This document shows, one piece after another, positions 51,894 through 61,349 of a stretch of DNA of 64,000 nucleotides. The stretch lies in contig JAAMEZ010000006.1 in the NCBI GenBank assembly GCA_013322215.1, positions 310,001-374,000 on the forward strand, in the 5' to 3' direction. The stretch's first letter is position 1; every line of letters begins with the position of its first letter. A model generated the notes under the pieces. That model saw nothing but the letters and a program-made list of their open reading frames with translations. It was not told the DNA's origin and did no database searches. This DNA comes from Martinezella rhizogenes. GTDB lineage: Bacteria; Pseudomonadota; Alphaproteobacteria; Rhizobiales; Rhizobiaceae. The position numbers and the translations under genes were made by a program.

Positions 51894-52517
51894 ATGAAAG
51901 CGCTGCTGCTCATCGATATCCAGAACGGCTTCTGCCCCGGCGGAAACCTGCCTGTACCGGATGGAGATCAGGTGGTGCCTGTCGCCAACAAGCTCATCGA
52001 CAGCGGCAGATACGATCTGATCGTCGCCTCGCAGGACTGGCATCCGGCCGGCCACGGCAGCTTCGCCTCTTCTCATTCCGGCAAGAAGCCCTTCGAAATG
52101 GGCACGCTCTCTGGCAAGCCGCAGATGATGTGGCCCGACCACTGCGTCCAGAACAGCAAAGATGCCGAGTTCCACCCTGCCCTTCATCTCGATGCCGTCG
52201 ATTTCATCCAGCAGAAGGGCCAGAACCCCGCGGTCGATAGCTATTCCGCCTTCCGTGACAATGACCAGGCAGCCCTTACCGGGCTGGCGGCTTATCTGCG
52301 CGACAAGGGTGTCACCGAACTCGATCTGTGCGGGCTGGCAACGGATTATTGCGTGAAGTTCTCCGCGCTCGACGCCATCGAAATGCTACCCGATGCCACC
52401 GTCCGCTTTGTCGAGGATGCAAGCCGCGGCATCGATCCTGCCGGTGTCGCTGTGGCAATCGACGACATGCGAGCCCGTGGTGTTGCGGTGATCAGCAGCC
52501 AGGACGCGCTTGCGTAA
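51894..52517 (+). CDS. pncA: Nicotinamidase / pyrazinamidase
   Basis: 207 residues from the ATG at 51894. The cysteine-hydrolase triad is visible: Asp8 in LLIDIQNGFCPGG, Lys in the FIQQKGQNP segment and the nucleophile Cys in GLATDYCVKFSALDA. The metal site is SQDWHPAGHGSF and MWPDHCVQ. It deamidates nicotinamide to nicotinic acid for NAD salvage. The preceding transporter gene is unrelated. Confidence 0.95.
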   Translation: MKALLLIDIQNGFCPGGNLPVPDGDQVVPVANKLIDSGRYDLIVASQDWHPAGHGSFASSHSGKKPFEMGTLSGKPQMMWPDHCVQNSKDAEFHPALHLDAVDFIQQKGQNPAVDSYSAFRDNDQAALTGLAAYLRDKGVTELDLCGLATDYCVKFSALDAIEMLPDATVRFVEDASRGIDPAGVAVAIDDMRARGVAVISSQDALA

Positions 52518-52596
52518 AATCGCGCAAGCCCGGCTAAACCTTCTCTAAACAAAATGATGCAAGCTGTTCCCGATTAATGAGATACGGGACCTTAGC

Positions 52597-53682
52597 GTGC
52601 AGTCGATTGTCATCAACGGGCGTTTCCTCAGCCAGCCCTTGTCCGGCGTGCAGCGCTTCGCGCGCGAACTGACACTGGCGCTCGACCGCAAGATCTCCTC
52701 AGGCGCCTTGCCCGCCGCGCTGAAGGGCGCACGCTGGCGTCTGGCCGTGCCGCGCAATACGCCCATCGATATCAGGCTCTCCGCCATAGAGATTGATAGC
52801 TTCGGTTCCGGCCCTGGTCATGTCTGGGAACAGACATCCCTACTGTCCCGCTCGCGCGGCAGCCGGCTCATCGGCTTTGGCGGCAGCGGCCCGCTCCTGC
52901 ACCGCCGCCAGGCCGTCGTTATCCATGACGTAACGATCTTCCGCCACCCGCAATCCTTCAAGCGCAGCTACCGCCTGCTGCATGGTGCGCTTGGTACGGT
53001 GCTGACGCGCACCGCAAAGATCGGTACTGTCTCCGAATTCTCGCGGCAGGAGCTCGCCTCGGTGTTCCGGGTTCCCTCGGCCGGCATCGACATCGTCTAC
53101 AATGCCGTCGATCATTACGCCGCCATCGAACCGGATGAGGCCGTCATGCAGCGGCTTGGCTTGAAAACGAACGGCTTCTTCCTGCTCGTCGGGACGATGA
53201 AGCCGAACAAGAATCTCGATTTCGCCATCCGCGCCTTCGAGGCGCTCAAGGATGACAATCAGAAGCTCGTGGTCGTCGGCGGCTCCGCACCGACCGTCTT
53301 CAAATCGGACAACCAGCAATCGAATGACACGCTGCTCTTTCCCGGCCGGCTCACCGACGCGGAAATCGCCGCCCTGGAGCGCCATGCCACGGCTTTCGTT
53401 TTCCCGAGCCTCTACGAAGGCTTCGGCATCCCGCCCCTGGAAGCGATGACACAGGGTTGCCCGGTACTTGCAGCCGATATTCCTGCCGTACGCGAAGCAT
53501 CGGGCGATGCCGCGCTCTACTTCGACCCCTTCCGGCAGGACGAGCTCGTTTCCGCGATGCGAAGGATCGCCACGGACGAGGCGCTGCGCCAGAATCTGCG
53601 CCGACGCGGCCATGAGAACGTCACGCGTTTCTCCTGGGACGGCAGTGCCGATCGCGTCCTGTCCATTCTGGAAGATCTCTAG
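52597..53682 (+). CDS. Glycosyltransferase family 4 (GT-B)
   Basis: 361 residues from a GTG at 52597 (MQSIVINGRFLSQPLSGVQRFARELTLALD). The C-terminal nucleotide-sugar domain has LLVGTMKPNKNLDFAIRAFEAL, RLTDAEIAALERHATAFVFPSLYEGFGIPPLEAMTQGCPVLAADIPAVREASGDAALYFDP with the E-x7-E motif. It transfers a hexose in exopolysaccharide or O-antigen synthesis. It converges on a flippase gene (6-base gap), so both belong to a small polysaccharide locus. Confidence 0.93.
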   Translation: MQSIVINGRFLSQPLSGVQRFARELTLALDRKISSGALPAALKGARWRLAVPRNTPIDIRLSAIEIDSFGSGPGHVWEQTSLLSRSRGSRLIGFGGSGPLLHRRQAVVIHDVTIFRHPQSFKRSYRLLHGALGTVLTRTAKIGTVSEFSRQELASVFRVPSAGIDIVYNAVDHYAAIEPDEAVMQRLGLKTNGFFLLVGTMKPNKNLDFAIRAFEALKDDNQKLVVVGGSAPTVFKSDNQQSNDTLLFPGRLTDAEIAALERHATAFVFPSLYEGFGIPPLEAMTQGCPVLAADIPAVREASGDAALYFDPFRQDELVSAMRRIATDEALRQNLRRRGHENVTRFSWDGSADRVLSILEDL

Positions 53683-53688
53683 GAGATT

Positions 53689-55086
53689 TCAGGACCGGGG
53701 CTGCGACCGGAACATCGTGACGAGATAGCTATAGAGGCCGAGCAGACAGAAAAGCGCACCGCCGACAACGCCGACCGCCACCGAGATCCAGAGCGAATAG
53801 CCGAAACCGCCCGTTGCCAGCACTGGCAGAGCCAGTCCGATGGCCGACAGGACGACGGGCGGCCAGACGAAATCGAAGGCAAGGGACATCATGACCTTCA
53901 CACCGATCGTCATGGCGCACAGCGCGCCGATCATGCCGCCGGCCATGAGGGCGGCATCATTGAAAGAGCCGAGATAGCCGCCGATGAGCGTGCCCGCATT
54001 CAGCAGCACGCAATCCAGCACCGCGAGCAGGAAGATCGTCAGCAGCCGGTGCTGCAGATGCGCAGGAGTGGGCATCATGTTGGCCGTCAGCGCACGACAG
54101 GTCGCAAGACCGATGACGAAGGGGGCGACGGCAAGAAACTCGTTACGCAAACCGGCGGCGATGACCAATTGCCCGATAGGCTGCAGCAGCGCGAAAATGC
54201 CGGCGGCGGTCATCAGCGTCAGACCGGTCAGCAGCGAATAATATTCACCAAGCTGCTTGGCAAAGGCAGGCGTCCGGCCATCGCGATCATAGGTCGTGAC
54301 GACATCGGGATATTGAATGGCCTGCAGGGCAGAGACGATCAGGACGAAGGGTCTCTGCAGCAGATCAAGCGCCAGAAGTGCACCGGCGGCACCGCCCGCT
54401 CCCAACGTCGCCGTGAGGATCGATTTCAATCCCAAAGGCGAGAGCATACCGATAACGGAGGCGCTTGCGGCAACGCTGCCATAGACGAAATGCTTGCGTA
54501 CCAGTGACTTCTCGAAGGAAGCGGCCTCGTGAAGACCGTTACGGGTCAGAAATGCGGCAAGGAGCCCGTAGACAAGATAGCCGGCTAACAGACCGATGAC
54601 GGTATATGTAAAAGTCGGAGCAATGGCGGCACCCGCAAGCGTGCCGATTGCCAGAATCGTGGCGCGCGAGCCCTGCAGCCGCGAGAAGACGCGAAACTCC
54701 TGGCGGAAGCGCAGCATGGTCAGATGCAGGTCGCTGCCGCCCTGGAAGATCGCAACCAGCCCGCCAAGCACGGCAATCTCTGCCGAGACCGAAAAAAAGA
54801 TCGAAGCAGAGGCTGCTATCAGGCAGATCGCCGAGCACGCTGCAAATTCCACCGTCAGCGCCTTGCGCTCAAGGGCTTCGCTTCCTGGCCCCTGCCCCGG
54901 ATAAAAGCGGCTACACGCAAAGCGAACCCATTCGAAGCAGAAGATCGCCGCGAACTGGCTGATCGAGATGAACAGCGAATAGGCCGCATAGTCCGCCGGG
55001 GCCAGCAGATGCGCAACCGCGATCAGCAGCCCGAAAGCTACCGCCGCCTGATAGAAATATGCAGCCAATGCCACGATCTTTGCCAT
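53689..55086 (-). CDS. Polysaccharide flippase-like membrane protein (MOP superfamily)
   Basis: 465 residues from the ATG at 55086 (MAKIVALAAYFYQAAVAFGLL). The open frame to 55104 would start with TTG. It is very hydrophobic with about 12-14 transmembrane segments. LLAPADYAAYSLFISISQFAAIFCFEWVRFACSRFYPG and the repeated helix pattern resemble Wzx/RfbX-type flippases, which move lipid-linked oligosaccharide across the inner membrane. It is divergent in sequence, so the assignment is by topology and context with the convergent glycosyltransferase. Confidence 0.75.
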   Translation of the reverse strand: MAKIVALAAYFYQAAVAFGLLIAVAHLLAPADYAAYSLFISISQFAAIFCFEWVRFACSRFYPGQGPGSEALERKALTVEFAACSAICLIAASASIFFSVSAEIAVLGGLVAIFQGGSDLHLTMLRFRQEFRVFSRLQGSRATILAIGTLAGAAIAPTFTYTVIGLLAGYLVYGLLAAFLTRNGLHEAASFEKSLVRKHFVYGSVAASASVIGMLSPLGLKSILTATLGAGGAAGALLALDLLQRPFVLIVSALQAIQYPDVVTTYDRDGRTPAFAKQLGEYYSLLTGLTLMTAAGIFALLQPIGQLVIAAGLRNEFLAVAPFVIGLATCRALTANMMPTPAHLQHRLLTIFLLAVLDCVLLNAGTLIGGYLGSFNDAALMAGGMIGALCAMTIGVKVMMSLAFDFVWPPVVLSAIGLALPVLATGGFGYSLWISVAVGVVGGALFCLLGLYSYLVTMFRSQPRS

Positions 55087-55243
55087 GGCTGCAGCTAACA
55101 GCAAAAGATTGAGGAAAGCGCTAATCCCGCAGGAGCAATTGCCGCATTTGACGCACTCGCGCGCTACGGACCGCTTCAGAAGCCGGGCGGGTTTTCACTC
55201 CCGGAAAATCTGCTTGATCGGCAACATCAAACCAGCGGTAACG

Positions 55244-56134
55244 CTATTTTCTGTTCGCCTCTGCGCTCATCCAGGCAATGACGGTCTCAAGGGCTGTGGA
55301 TTTGCGATAGCGGGGCCAGACGAGATAGAAGTCGGATGGACCGCTCAGCGATCCCTCGATGACCTGCGTCAGGCGCCCTTCCATCATGTCTCGCGCCACG
55401 AAATCGCGGTTGGCAAGGACAATGCCCTGACCCGCGATGGCCGCCTCGATCGCATGCGATGTCTGGTTGAAGCTGATCCCCTTATAGGAAGCCTGTGCTG
55501 CTCGCCCAAAATGCCTGTCGATGAATTCGGGCCAGGAATTATGAGCGTCGTGAAGGAGTGCGTAGTCGGCAAGCTCCTCCGCCGTCCTTGGCGGCGTTCG
55601 GTCCTGCAGCAGCACCGGGCTGCAAACTGCAATGATCTCTTGCTCGAAGAGCAATTCGGTCGCCAAACCCGGCCCGAAGGGTGGCCGCCCATAGCGTACG
55701 GCCAGATCCACCCCATCCGCCTGAAAGCCCGACATGCGTTCCGTCGCAAGGATATGAAGATCGAGATCGGGATGACGAGCCGTAAAATCCGGCAGGCGCG
55801 GGATCAGCCATTTCGAAGCGAATGTCGGCGTGGTACTGATGGTGAGCCTGACGGGTTGCGGCCTGAGATCGCCCGTTGCCTGGGCAATGATTTCAAAGGC
55901 ACGCCTGATATCGGCGATATAGCCTCGCCCCTCGCCCGTCAGCACCAAACTTCGCGGCATCCGCTCGAACAGCTTTACGCCGAGTTCGGCCTCCAGCCCG
56001 CGAACCTGCTGCGCGACGGCGCCCTGCGTAACCCCGAGCTCCTCGGCCGCTAGTCTGAAGCTGCGATGGCGCGCAGCCACCTCGAATGCCTTCAGGCCGT
56101 TCAGAGAGGGAAGTTTACCGGGCGAACCATTCAT
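55244..56134 (-). CDS. LysR-family regulator, GcvA-like
   Basis: 296 residues. The N-terminal winged helix (LPSLNGLKAFEVAARHRSFRLAAEELGVTQGAVAQQVRGLEAELGVKLFERMPRSLVLTGEGRGYI) and the substrate-binding domain (LTISTTPTFASKWLIPRLPDFTARHPDLDLHILATERMSGFQADGVDLAVRYGRPPFGPG) are those of the GcvA/AmpR subgroup. It is divergent from the SDR gene, starting 125 bases away, which it probably regulates. Confidence 0.94.
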   Translation of the reverse strand: MNGSPGKLPSLNGLKAFEVAARHRSFRLAAEELGVTQGAVAQQVRGLEAELGVKLFERMPRSLVLTGEGRGYIADIRRAFEIIAQATGDLRPQPVRLTISTTPTFASKWLIPRLPDFTARHPDLDLHILATERMSGFQADGVDLAVRYGRPPFGPGLATELLFEQEIIAVCSPVLLQDRTPPRTAEELADYALLHDAHNSWPEFIDRHFGRAAQASYKGISFNQTSHAIEAAIAGQGIVLANRDFVARDMMEGRLTQVIEGSLSGPSDFYLVWPRYRKSTALETVIAWMSAEANRK

Positions 56135-56258
56135 GCGATAGTTTTTCTACTGGCAGACAAGAGTTTAACTGTTTCGCTCTCGCGCAGGGATGATGATATT
56201 TCATCGATGATTTCGAGGCAATCAGTTCCAGCGGAACAAGATGAAGGAGGAAGCACAC

Positions 56259-56963
56259 ATGTCGATAGAAAAAGTGGCGGTTATCACGGCAGGCGGCAGC
56301 GGCATGGGCGCCGAAAGCGCCAGGCGTCTTGCGGCCGATGGCTTCCAAGTCGCCATCCTCTCCTCCTCCGGAAAGGGTGAGGCTCTTGCTCAAGAGCTTG
56401 GCGGCATCGGCATTACCGGCTCCAATCAGTCGAATGACGATCTCAAGCGCCTGGCCGATGCAACAATGCAAAAGTGGGGGCGGATCGATGTGCTCGTCAA
56501 CAGCGCCGGCCACGGTCCGCGTGCGCCGATCCTGGAAATTACGGACGAGCAATGGCACACCGGCCTCGACGTCTATCTGATGAACGTCATCCGTCCGACA
56601 CGCCTCATCGCCCCCATCATGCAAAAGCAGAAATCCGGCGCGATCATCAACATCTCCACGGCATGGGCATTCGAGCCGTCGGCAATGTTCCCGACATCGG
56701 CAGTCTTCCGGGCAGGCCTTGCCTCCTATACCAAGATCTTTGCCGACACCTATGCCGCCGACAACATACGCATGAACAACGTGTTGCCCGGCTGGATCGA
56801 CAGCCTGCCGGCAACCGAAGCGCGCCGTGGCAGCGTGCCGATGCAGCGCTACGGCACCAGCGCCGAGATCGCCGCCACTATCGCCTTCCTCGCCTCCGAC
56901 GGAGCCGGCTACATCACCGGCCAGAACCTCAAGGTCGATGGCGGCTTGACCCGCTCGGTCTGA
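56259..56963 (+). CDS. Short-chain dehydrogenase/reductase-like protein, degenerate active site
   Basis: 234 residues from the ATG at 56259, with AAGGAGG at 56244-56250. The Rossmann glycine motif TAGGSGMGAESARRLA and NSAGHG are intact, as is the Ser in INISTAWAFEP. However, the region that should carry YxxxK reads PTSAVFRAGLASYTK, so Tyr is replaced by Ser and Lys by Arg. The C-terminal MNNVLPGWIDS and GYITGQNLKVDGGLTRSV are normal. It either uses another residue or is not a classical reductase. The LysR neighbour is divergent. Confidence 0.88.
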   Translation: MSIEKVAVITAGGSGMGAESARRLAADGFQVAILSSSGKGEALAQELGGIGITGSNQSNDDLKRLADATMQKWGRIDVLVNSAGHGPRAPILEITDEQWHTGLDVYLMNVIRPTRLIAPIMQKQKSGAIINISTAWAFEPSAMFPTSAVFRAGLASYTKIFADTYAADNIRMNNVLPGWIDSLPATEARRGSVPMQRYGTSAEIAATIAFLASDGAGYITGQNLKVDGGLTRSV

Positions 56964-57198
56964 TTTTCCGGCGCAGTTGCACCATTTCCGCTCCCTCGGA
57001 CGATGTTTCGGGGAGCGGTTTTCCCACGAGACCACGGCAACGACGCCTTTCCTCAATGGTCTCACATGCCGCATCCTCCCAGCCGGCACCGCATTCCCTT
57101 GAATTGCCTTTTTGCACTGCACACGTTAGAAGAGCCCGCAAAATTCAAGGGATGGAACGGGCAGTGTAAGGCGGCATTGCCTGGGGAGGAGTGCCACG

Positions 57199-58074
57199 AT
57201 GGATGTCATCAACACGATAGCGGCACTGCGCGAACGGCTTGGCGAACACCGCAAAGCCGACAGAACAATCGGCCTCGTTCCCACCATGGGCTATCTGCAT
57301 GCCGGCCATATGGAACTCGTTTCCCGTGCCAAGGCCGAGAACGATATCGTCGTCACCTCCATCTTCGTCAATCCGCTGCAATTCGGCGCCAACGAGGACC
57401 TCGCCAAATATCCGCGCGATCTTGAGCGGGACAGCGCCATGCTGCGTGATGCCGGCGTCGACTTTCTCTTCGCACCCGGCGTCGCGGACATGTATCCGCG
57501 TCCGATGGAAACCGTCGTTGACGTGCCGAAGCTCGGCGCGGAGCTGGAGGGTGCTGTTCGCCCCGGCCATTTCGCCGGCGTCGCCACCGTCGTCACCAAG
57601 CTTTTCAATATCGCCCAGCCCGACAACGCCTATTTCGGCGAAAAGGACTATCAGCAGGTGGCGATCATCCGCCGTATGGTCGAGGATCTCGCACAGCCTG
57701 TTCGTGTCGTGCCTGTGCCGACCGTCCGCGACATCGATGGCTTGGCACTCTCCTCGCGCAACGTCTATCTTTCGAAGGAAGAACGCGCCGCTGCCGTCAT
57801 CGTCCCCAAGGCGCTGGCGGAAGCCGAACGGCTCTACGATCTCGGTGCGGATGACCCGGCCATACTCGAAGAAGCACTACACGCCTTCATCGGCAAGGAA
57901 CCGCTCGCGACCGTGGAAGTCGCCGCCGTTCGCCATCCCGAAACGCTGGAGCCGCTGACCAAACTGCAGGGGCAGCCAATCCTCATTGCGTTGTTCGTCC
58001 GCATTGGCGTCACCCGCCTGCTCGACAATCGCGTCATCGGGCGCAGACCGTCCGCCAACGAAAGGACCGCCTGA
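57199..58074 (+). CDS. panC: Pantothenate synthetase PanC
   Basis: 291 residues. [56 protein letters not shown] holds the HIGH-like nucleotide site, followed by [30 protein letters not shown] and [16 protein letters not shown] (KMSKS-like). It joins pantoate and beta-alanine with ATP. panB starts 2 bases after its TGA, so the two form an operon for coenzyme A precursors. Confidence 0.96.
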   Translation: MDVINTIAALRERLGEHRKADRTIGLVPTMGYLHAGHMELVSRAKAENDIVVTSIFVNPLQFGANEDLAKYPRDLERDSAMLRDAGVDFLFAPGVADMYPRPMETVVDVPKLGAELEGAVRPGHFAGVATVVTKLFNIAQPDNAYFGEKDYQQVAIIRRMVEDLAQPVRVVPVPTVRDIDGLALSSRNVYLSKEERAAAVIVPKALAEAERLYDLGADDPAILEEALHAFIGKEPLATVEVAAVRHPETLEPLTKLQGQPILIALFVRIGVTRLLDNRVIGRRPSANERTA

Positions 58075-58075
58075 G

Positions 58076-58897
58076 ATGAGCACCGTTGGACACAGCAAGC
58101 GCACGACGCCTGCCGCCGTCGAGGCGATGAAAGGCACGCGCCCGATCGTCAGCCTGACGGCCTATACGACGCCGATTGCCCGCCTGCTCGATCCACATTG
58201 CGATCTGCTCCTGGTCGGTGATTCCCTCGGCATGGTGCTCTATGGAATGGAAACGACCGTCGGCGTCACGATGGAGATGATGATCGCGCATGGCCAGGCC
58301 GTGATGCGCGGTGCGAAACATGCCTGCGTCATCGTCGATCTCCCCTTCGGCTCCTATCAGGAATCGAAGGAACAGGCCTTCCGCAACGCCGCACGCATCC
58401 TGAAGGAAACCGGCTGCGATGGCGTGAAGCTGGAAGGCGGTGAGGAAATGGCAGAAACCGTTTCCTTCCTGACCTCCCGCGGCATTCCGGTGTTCGGCCA
58501 TGTCGGACTGATGCCTCAGCAGGTGAATACGACCGGCGGCTATCGTTCGCTTGGTCGCTCGGAGAAGGAAGCCGACAGGATCCGGCGCGATGCGAAGGCG
58601 ATTTCCGAAGCCGGCGCCTTCGCCATGGTGATCGAAGGCACGATCGAGCCGCTCGCCCGCGAGATCACCACCGCCGTTGCCATTCCCACCATCGGCATCG
58701 GCGCGTCCGCCGCCTGCGATGGGCAGATCCTCGTTTCCGACGACATGCTCGGCCTGTTCAACGATTTCAAGCCGCGCTTCGTCAAGCACTTCGCGGAGCT
58801 GGCTCCCATGGTCTCGAAGGCTGCAGAAGCCTATGCCGAGGAAGTGAAGGCCCGCACTTTCCCGGCCATTGAGCATACGTTTCAGCCGAAGAAGTAG
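58076..58897 (+). CDS. panB: Ketopantoate hydroxymethyltransferase PanB
   Basis: 273 residues from the ATG at 58076, 1 base after the panC stop. [80 protein letters not shown] and the catalytic Glu in [14 protein letters not shown], then [22 protein letters not shown] are complete. It adds a hydroxymethyl group to alpha-ketoisovalerate, linking the branched-chain and pantothenate pathways. Confidence 0.96.
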   Translation: MSTVGHSKRTTPAAVEAMKGTRPIVSLTAYTTPIARLLDPHCDLLLVGDSLGMVLYGMETTVGVTMEMMIAHGQAVMRGAKHACVIVDLPFGSYQESKEQAFRNAARILKETGCDGVKLEGGEEMAETVSFLTSRGIPVFGHVGLMPQQVNTTGGYRSLGRSEKEADRIRRDAKAISEAGAFAMVIEGTIEPLAREITTAVAIPTIGIGASAACDGQILVSDDMLGLFNDFKPRFVKHFAELAPMVSKAAEAYAEEVKARTFPAIEHTFQPKK

Positions 58898-58994
58898 CCC
58901 AGTAGCTGCCAACCTATCTGCGGCCAGTTTTGCTCTTCGGCTCGAATGTTCGATAGAATGCCTTGGAGGCGACGATCAGAACGAGGCAAGCGCG

Positions 58995-59741
58995 ATGATA
59001 TCCAGCGAACGCGGAAGCCTCCTTGGAGCCGGCAAGGAGGCGGAGGTCTATGAATACGGCGAGCTGGTCCTGAAATTATGGAAGGTCGGCGCATCGAAGG
59101 CCGCGGCTTTTCGGGAAGCGGCGACCCTCGCAATCCTGGAGAACTTGGGAGTCAATGCTCCAAGAGTCCGAAGCGTTGGCGAGTTTGAAGGTCGCTGGGG
59201 CTTGGTTATGACACGCGTCGAGGGCCGAACCTTTGGCGAAGCGATCGCCCAAAAGCCATTGCAGGCGCTAGCTCATCTGAATGTTTTGGCAGCTACGCAT
59301 AGAAAAATCCATGAACACAGCGGGGTTGGCCTTCCTGCTCTGAAATCGCGCTTGCATCGTGACATTGAGTGCGCCGTGCAATTGAACGAAGGCCAGCGGC
59401 AGCATCTCTTGTCGGGGCTTCATCGCTTGCCGGATGGCGACAGGCTTTGCCATGGCGATTTTCATCCCTGGAATGTGCTCGGATCGCTCGAGCGGGCAAC
59501 CGTGATCGATTGGCTCGATGCTTGCTGCGGAGATCCCCTTGCCGACGTCTGCCGGAGTTATGTTCTTATCCATTCCTATGACAACGGCCTGGCGGCAGCC
59601 TACCTGAATGCCTACGGCGATGAAAACCGTGCCGCCATTTTGGGTTGGCTTCCCTATGTCGCGGCGGCGCGATTGTCCGAGGGCGTTTCGGATGAAGCGG
59701 ACGACCTTATGAGGATGACCGGCTGCAGCTCACCGGACTGA
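58995..59741 (+). CDS. Aminoglycoside-phosphotransferase-like small-molecule kinase
   Basis: 248 residues from the ATG at 58995. It has an APH/choline-kinase fold: GAGKEAEVYEYGELVLKLWKVG (nucleotide site Lys), VMTRVEGRTFGEAI, the catalytic loop LCHGDFHPWNVLG (Asp and Asn) and VIDWLDACCGDPLADVCRSYVLI (metal Asp). The substrate is unknown; such proteins phosphorylate sugars, amino alcohols or antibiotics. The frame opens upstream through the panB end without homology. It stands alone after panB. Confidence 0.88.
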   Translation: MISSERGSLLGAGKEAEVYEYGELVLKLWKVGASKAAAFREAATLAILENLGVNAPRVRSVGEFEGRWGLVMTRVEGRTFGEAIAQKPLQALAHLNVLAATHRKIHEHSGVGLPALKSRLHRDIECAVQLNEGQRQHLLSGLHRLPDGDRLCHGDFHPWNVLGSLERATVIDWLDACCGDPLADVCRSYVLIHSYDNGLAAAYLNAYGDENRAAILGWLPYVAAARLSEGVSDEADDLMRMTGCSSPD

Positions 59742-59753
59742 GCGTATATAGCC

Positions 59754-60023
59754 TTATGGCTTCGCCGATCGGGAATGGACGCTCTCTTCCTTCTCCAGCA
59801 GATAAATCGCCTCGCCGAAATCCTCCATCTTGCTCATCAACGCGGCATGGGCATCCCGCAGGCCCTGATTGTAATAGTATGGGCCGATCTCGGCGGTGAA
59901 GAAATCGAGCAGGAATTCGGCCGGCAAGGTGCCGAGCGTCTGGTCCAGCTCGTCAGCGAAATAGCGCTGAAGGCGGGCGACCATGGCTGCCTTCTCCTCC
60001 TTCGTAAAGGTGATCTTCTTCAT
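59754..60023 (-). CDS. DUF2164 family protein
   Basis: 89 residues from the ATG at 60023 (MKKITFTKEEKAAMVARLQRYFADELDQTLGTLPAEFLLDFFTAEIGPYYYNQGLRDA). The helix and aromatic pattern match DUF2164, small proteins of unknown function (about 80 residues). The last 25 residues are variable. It converges on the APH-like gene (gap 12 bases) and no operon partner is seen. Confidence 0.87.
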   Translation of the reverse strand: MKKITFTKEEKAAMVARLQRYFADELDQTLGTLPAEFLLDFFTAEIGPYYYNQGLRDAHAALMSKMEDFGEAIYLLEKEESVHSRSAKP

Positions 60024-60267
60024 CTTCTCAATCTCCCATTTTGCAAGCGCGTCCAAAGACCTGGATCAAGGAAATCAATTGATCCATCAAGGAAATTCAA
60101 TTGCTGCTTCCACCCGAACGGCTTACATCTCCCGCCATTGAACGGCGTCCGGGGGTAGATGCACAAGGGGCGATCTCGGTTGTATTTCTCGCTCGATCTG
60201 CGAGTCGGACTGCAAGTATAGCATCTGGGCGCACGCGCCGGATTTTCCATGAAGGACAGAGCGGACC

Positions 60268-60990
60268 ATGAGTCGCGCGGAATTTTTTGAAGGCTTGAAG
60301 GGCGGCATCCCCGTCGGCCTTGCGGCAGCGCCATTCGGCGCCCTCTTCGGCGCGCTTGCGCGCGATCAGGGCATGTCGCTCGGCGAACTCACCCTGATGA
60401 GCGGCACCGTCTATGCCGGCGCCAGCCAGATGGTAGGGCTCGATCTTTTCGGCCACAATGTCGAGGCTTGGCTGATCGTGCTGTCGATCCTCGCCGTGAA
60501 CTTCCGCCACGTGCTCTATTCGGCCGCGATCGCGCGCTACATCAGGCATTTTTCCGTGGTGGAGAAGTTCTTCACCTTCTTCCTGCTGGTCGATCCGCAA
60601 TTTGCCGAGACGATCAAGCGTCACGAAAGCGGCAAGCCCGTGACCTTCGCCTGGTACATCGGCTTTGCTGCGATGATCTATATTCCCTGGGTGGTGATAA
60701 GCCTGATCGGCGGGCTTCTCGGCAGCCTGATCGGCGATCCGAAAGCCATCGGCCTCGATATCCTGCTGCCGATCTACTTCCTCGGCATCGTCATGGGCTT
60801 TCGCAAGCGTGACAATTTTCTGCCGGTCGTTGCCGCCAGCGCCGTAGCATCGGCGATCGCCTACCGCTACGTCGGTTCGCCCTGGCATGTCAGCATCGGT
60901 GCGCTTGCTGGCGTCGCCCTTGCCGCGGTACTGCCGCCGGTGAAGGCGAACCGGAAGCCCGACATCGCTCACGAAAGTCACGAGGTCTGA
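60268..60990 (+). CDS. azlC: AzlC family branched-chain amino-acid exporter, large subunit
   Basis: 240 residues from the ATG at 60268. Several transmembrane helices and the family motifs FFEGLKGGIPVGLAAAPFGALFGALARDQG, LMSGTVYAGASQMVGLDLFG, VNFRHVLYSAAIARYI and FFLLVDPQFAETIKRH are clear. Together with AzlD it forms an exporter for branched-chain amino acids or analogues such as 4-azaleucine. AzlD follows after 2 bases. Confidence 0.94.
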   Translation: MSRAEFFEGLKGGIPVGLAAAPFGALFGALARDQGMSLGELTLMSGTVYAGASQMVGLDLFGHNVEAWLIVLSILAVNFRHVLYSAAIARYIRHFSVVEKFFTFFLLVDPQFAETIKRHESGKPVTFAWYIGFAAMIYIPWVVISLIGGLLGSLIGDPKAIGLDILLPIYFLGIVMGFRKRDNFLPVVAASAVASAIAYRYVGSPWHVSIGALAGVALAAVLPPVKANRKPDIAHESHEV

Positions 60991-60992
60991 CC

Positions 60993-61304
60993 ATGCTCGA
61001 TTTCAATCCGCACATGGTCCTGCTGATCGCGGCCGCTGCCGTCGTGACCTTCCTGACGCGCATCGGCGGCTATATCCTGATCGTCAAGATGACCCGCATT
61101 CCGCCACGTGTCGAAGCAGCGCTGAATGCCGTGCCCGCCGCTGTCCTTACGACCCTCGTCGCGCCCGCCTTCTTCATAGGCGGCTGGGATATCAAGGCGG
61201 CAATGCTCGCAGCCCTTCTGATCGGCCTGCGCTATCCTTCGACCTATATGCTGATCGCCGGATGGATCGTCGTCATGACATGGCGCCATTCCATCGGTAC
61301 CTGA
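60993..61304 (+). CDS. azlD: AzlD family branched-chain amino-acid exporter, small subunit
   Basis: 103 residues with three to four helices: HMVLLIAAAAVVTFLTRIGGYILIVKMTRIPPRVEAALNAVPAAVLTTLVAPAFFIGGWDIKAAMLAALLIGLRYPSTYMLIAGWIVVM. The RIGGY and NAVPAAVLTTLVAP motifs are typical of AzlD. It is the required partner of AzlC. Confidence 0.94.
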   Translation: MLDFNPHMVLLIAAAAVVTFLTRIGGYILIVKMTRIPPRVEAALNAVPAAVLTTLVAPAFFIGGWDIKAAMLAALLIGLRYPSTYMLIAGWIVVMTWRHSIGT

Positions 61305-61310
61305 GACAGA

Positions 61311-61339
61311 CCCCATCCCGCTTTCATGACGGGATGGGG
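61311..61339. terminator. Stem-loop between azlD and the aminopeptidase gene
   Basis: CCCCATCCCG (61311-61320) and CGGGATGGGG (61330-61339) form a perfect 10-bp stem with a 9-base loop between two convergent genes. There is no T-run on either side, so it may be a bidirectional 3'-end or mRNA-stability hairpin rather than a full intrinsic terminator. Confidence 0.5.
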
Positions 61340-61349
61340 TGCAGATTTC

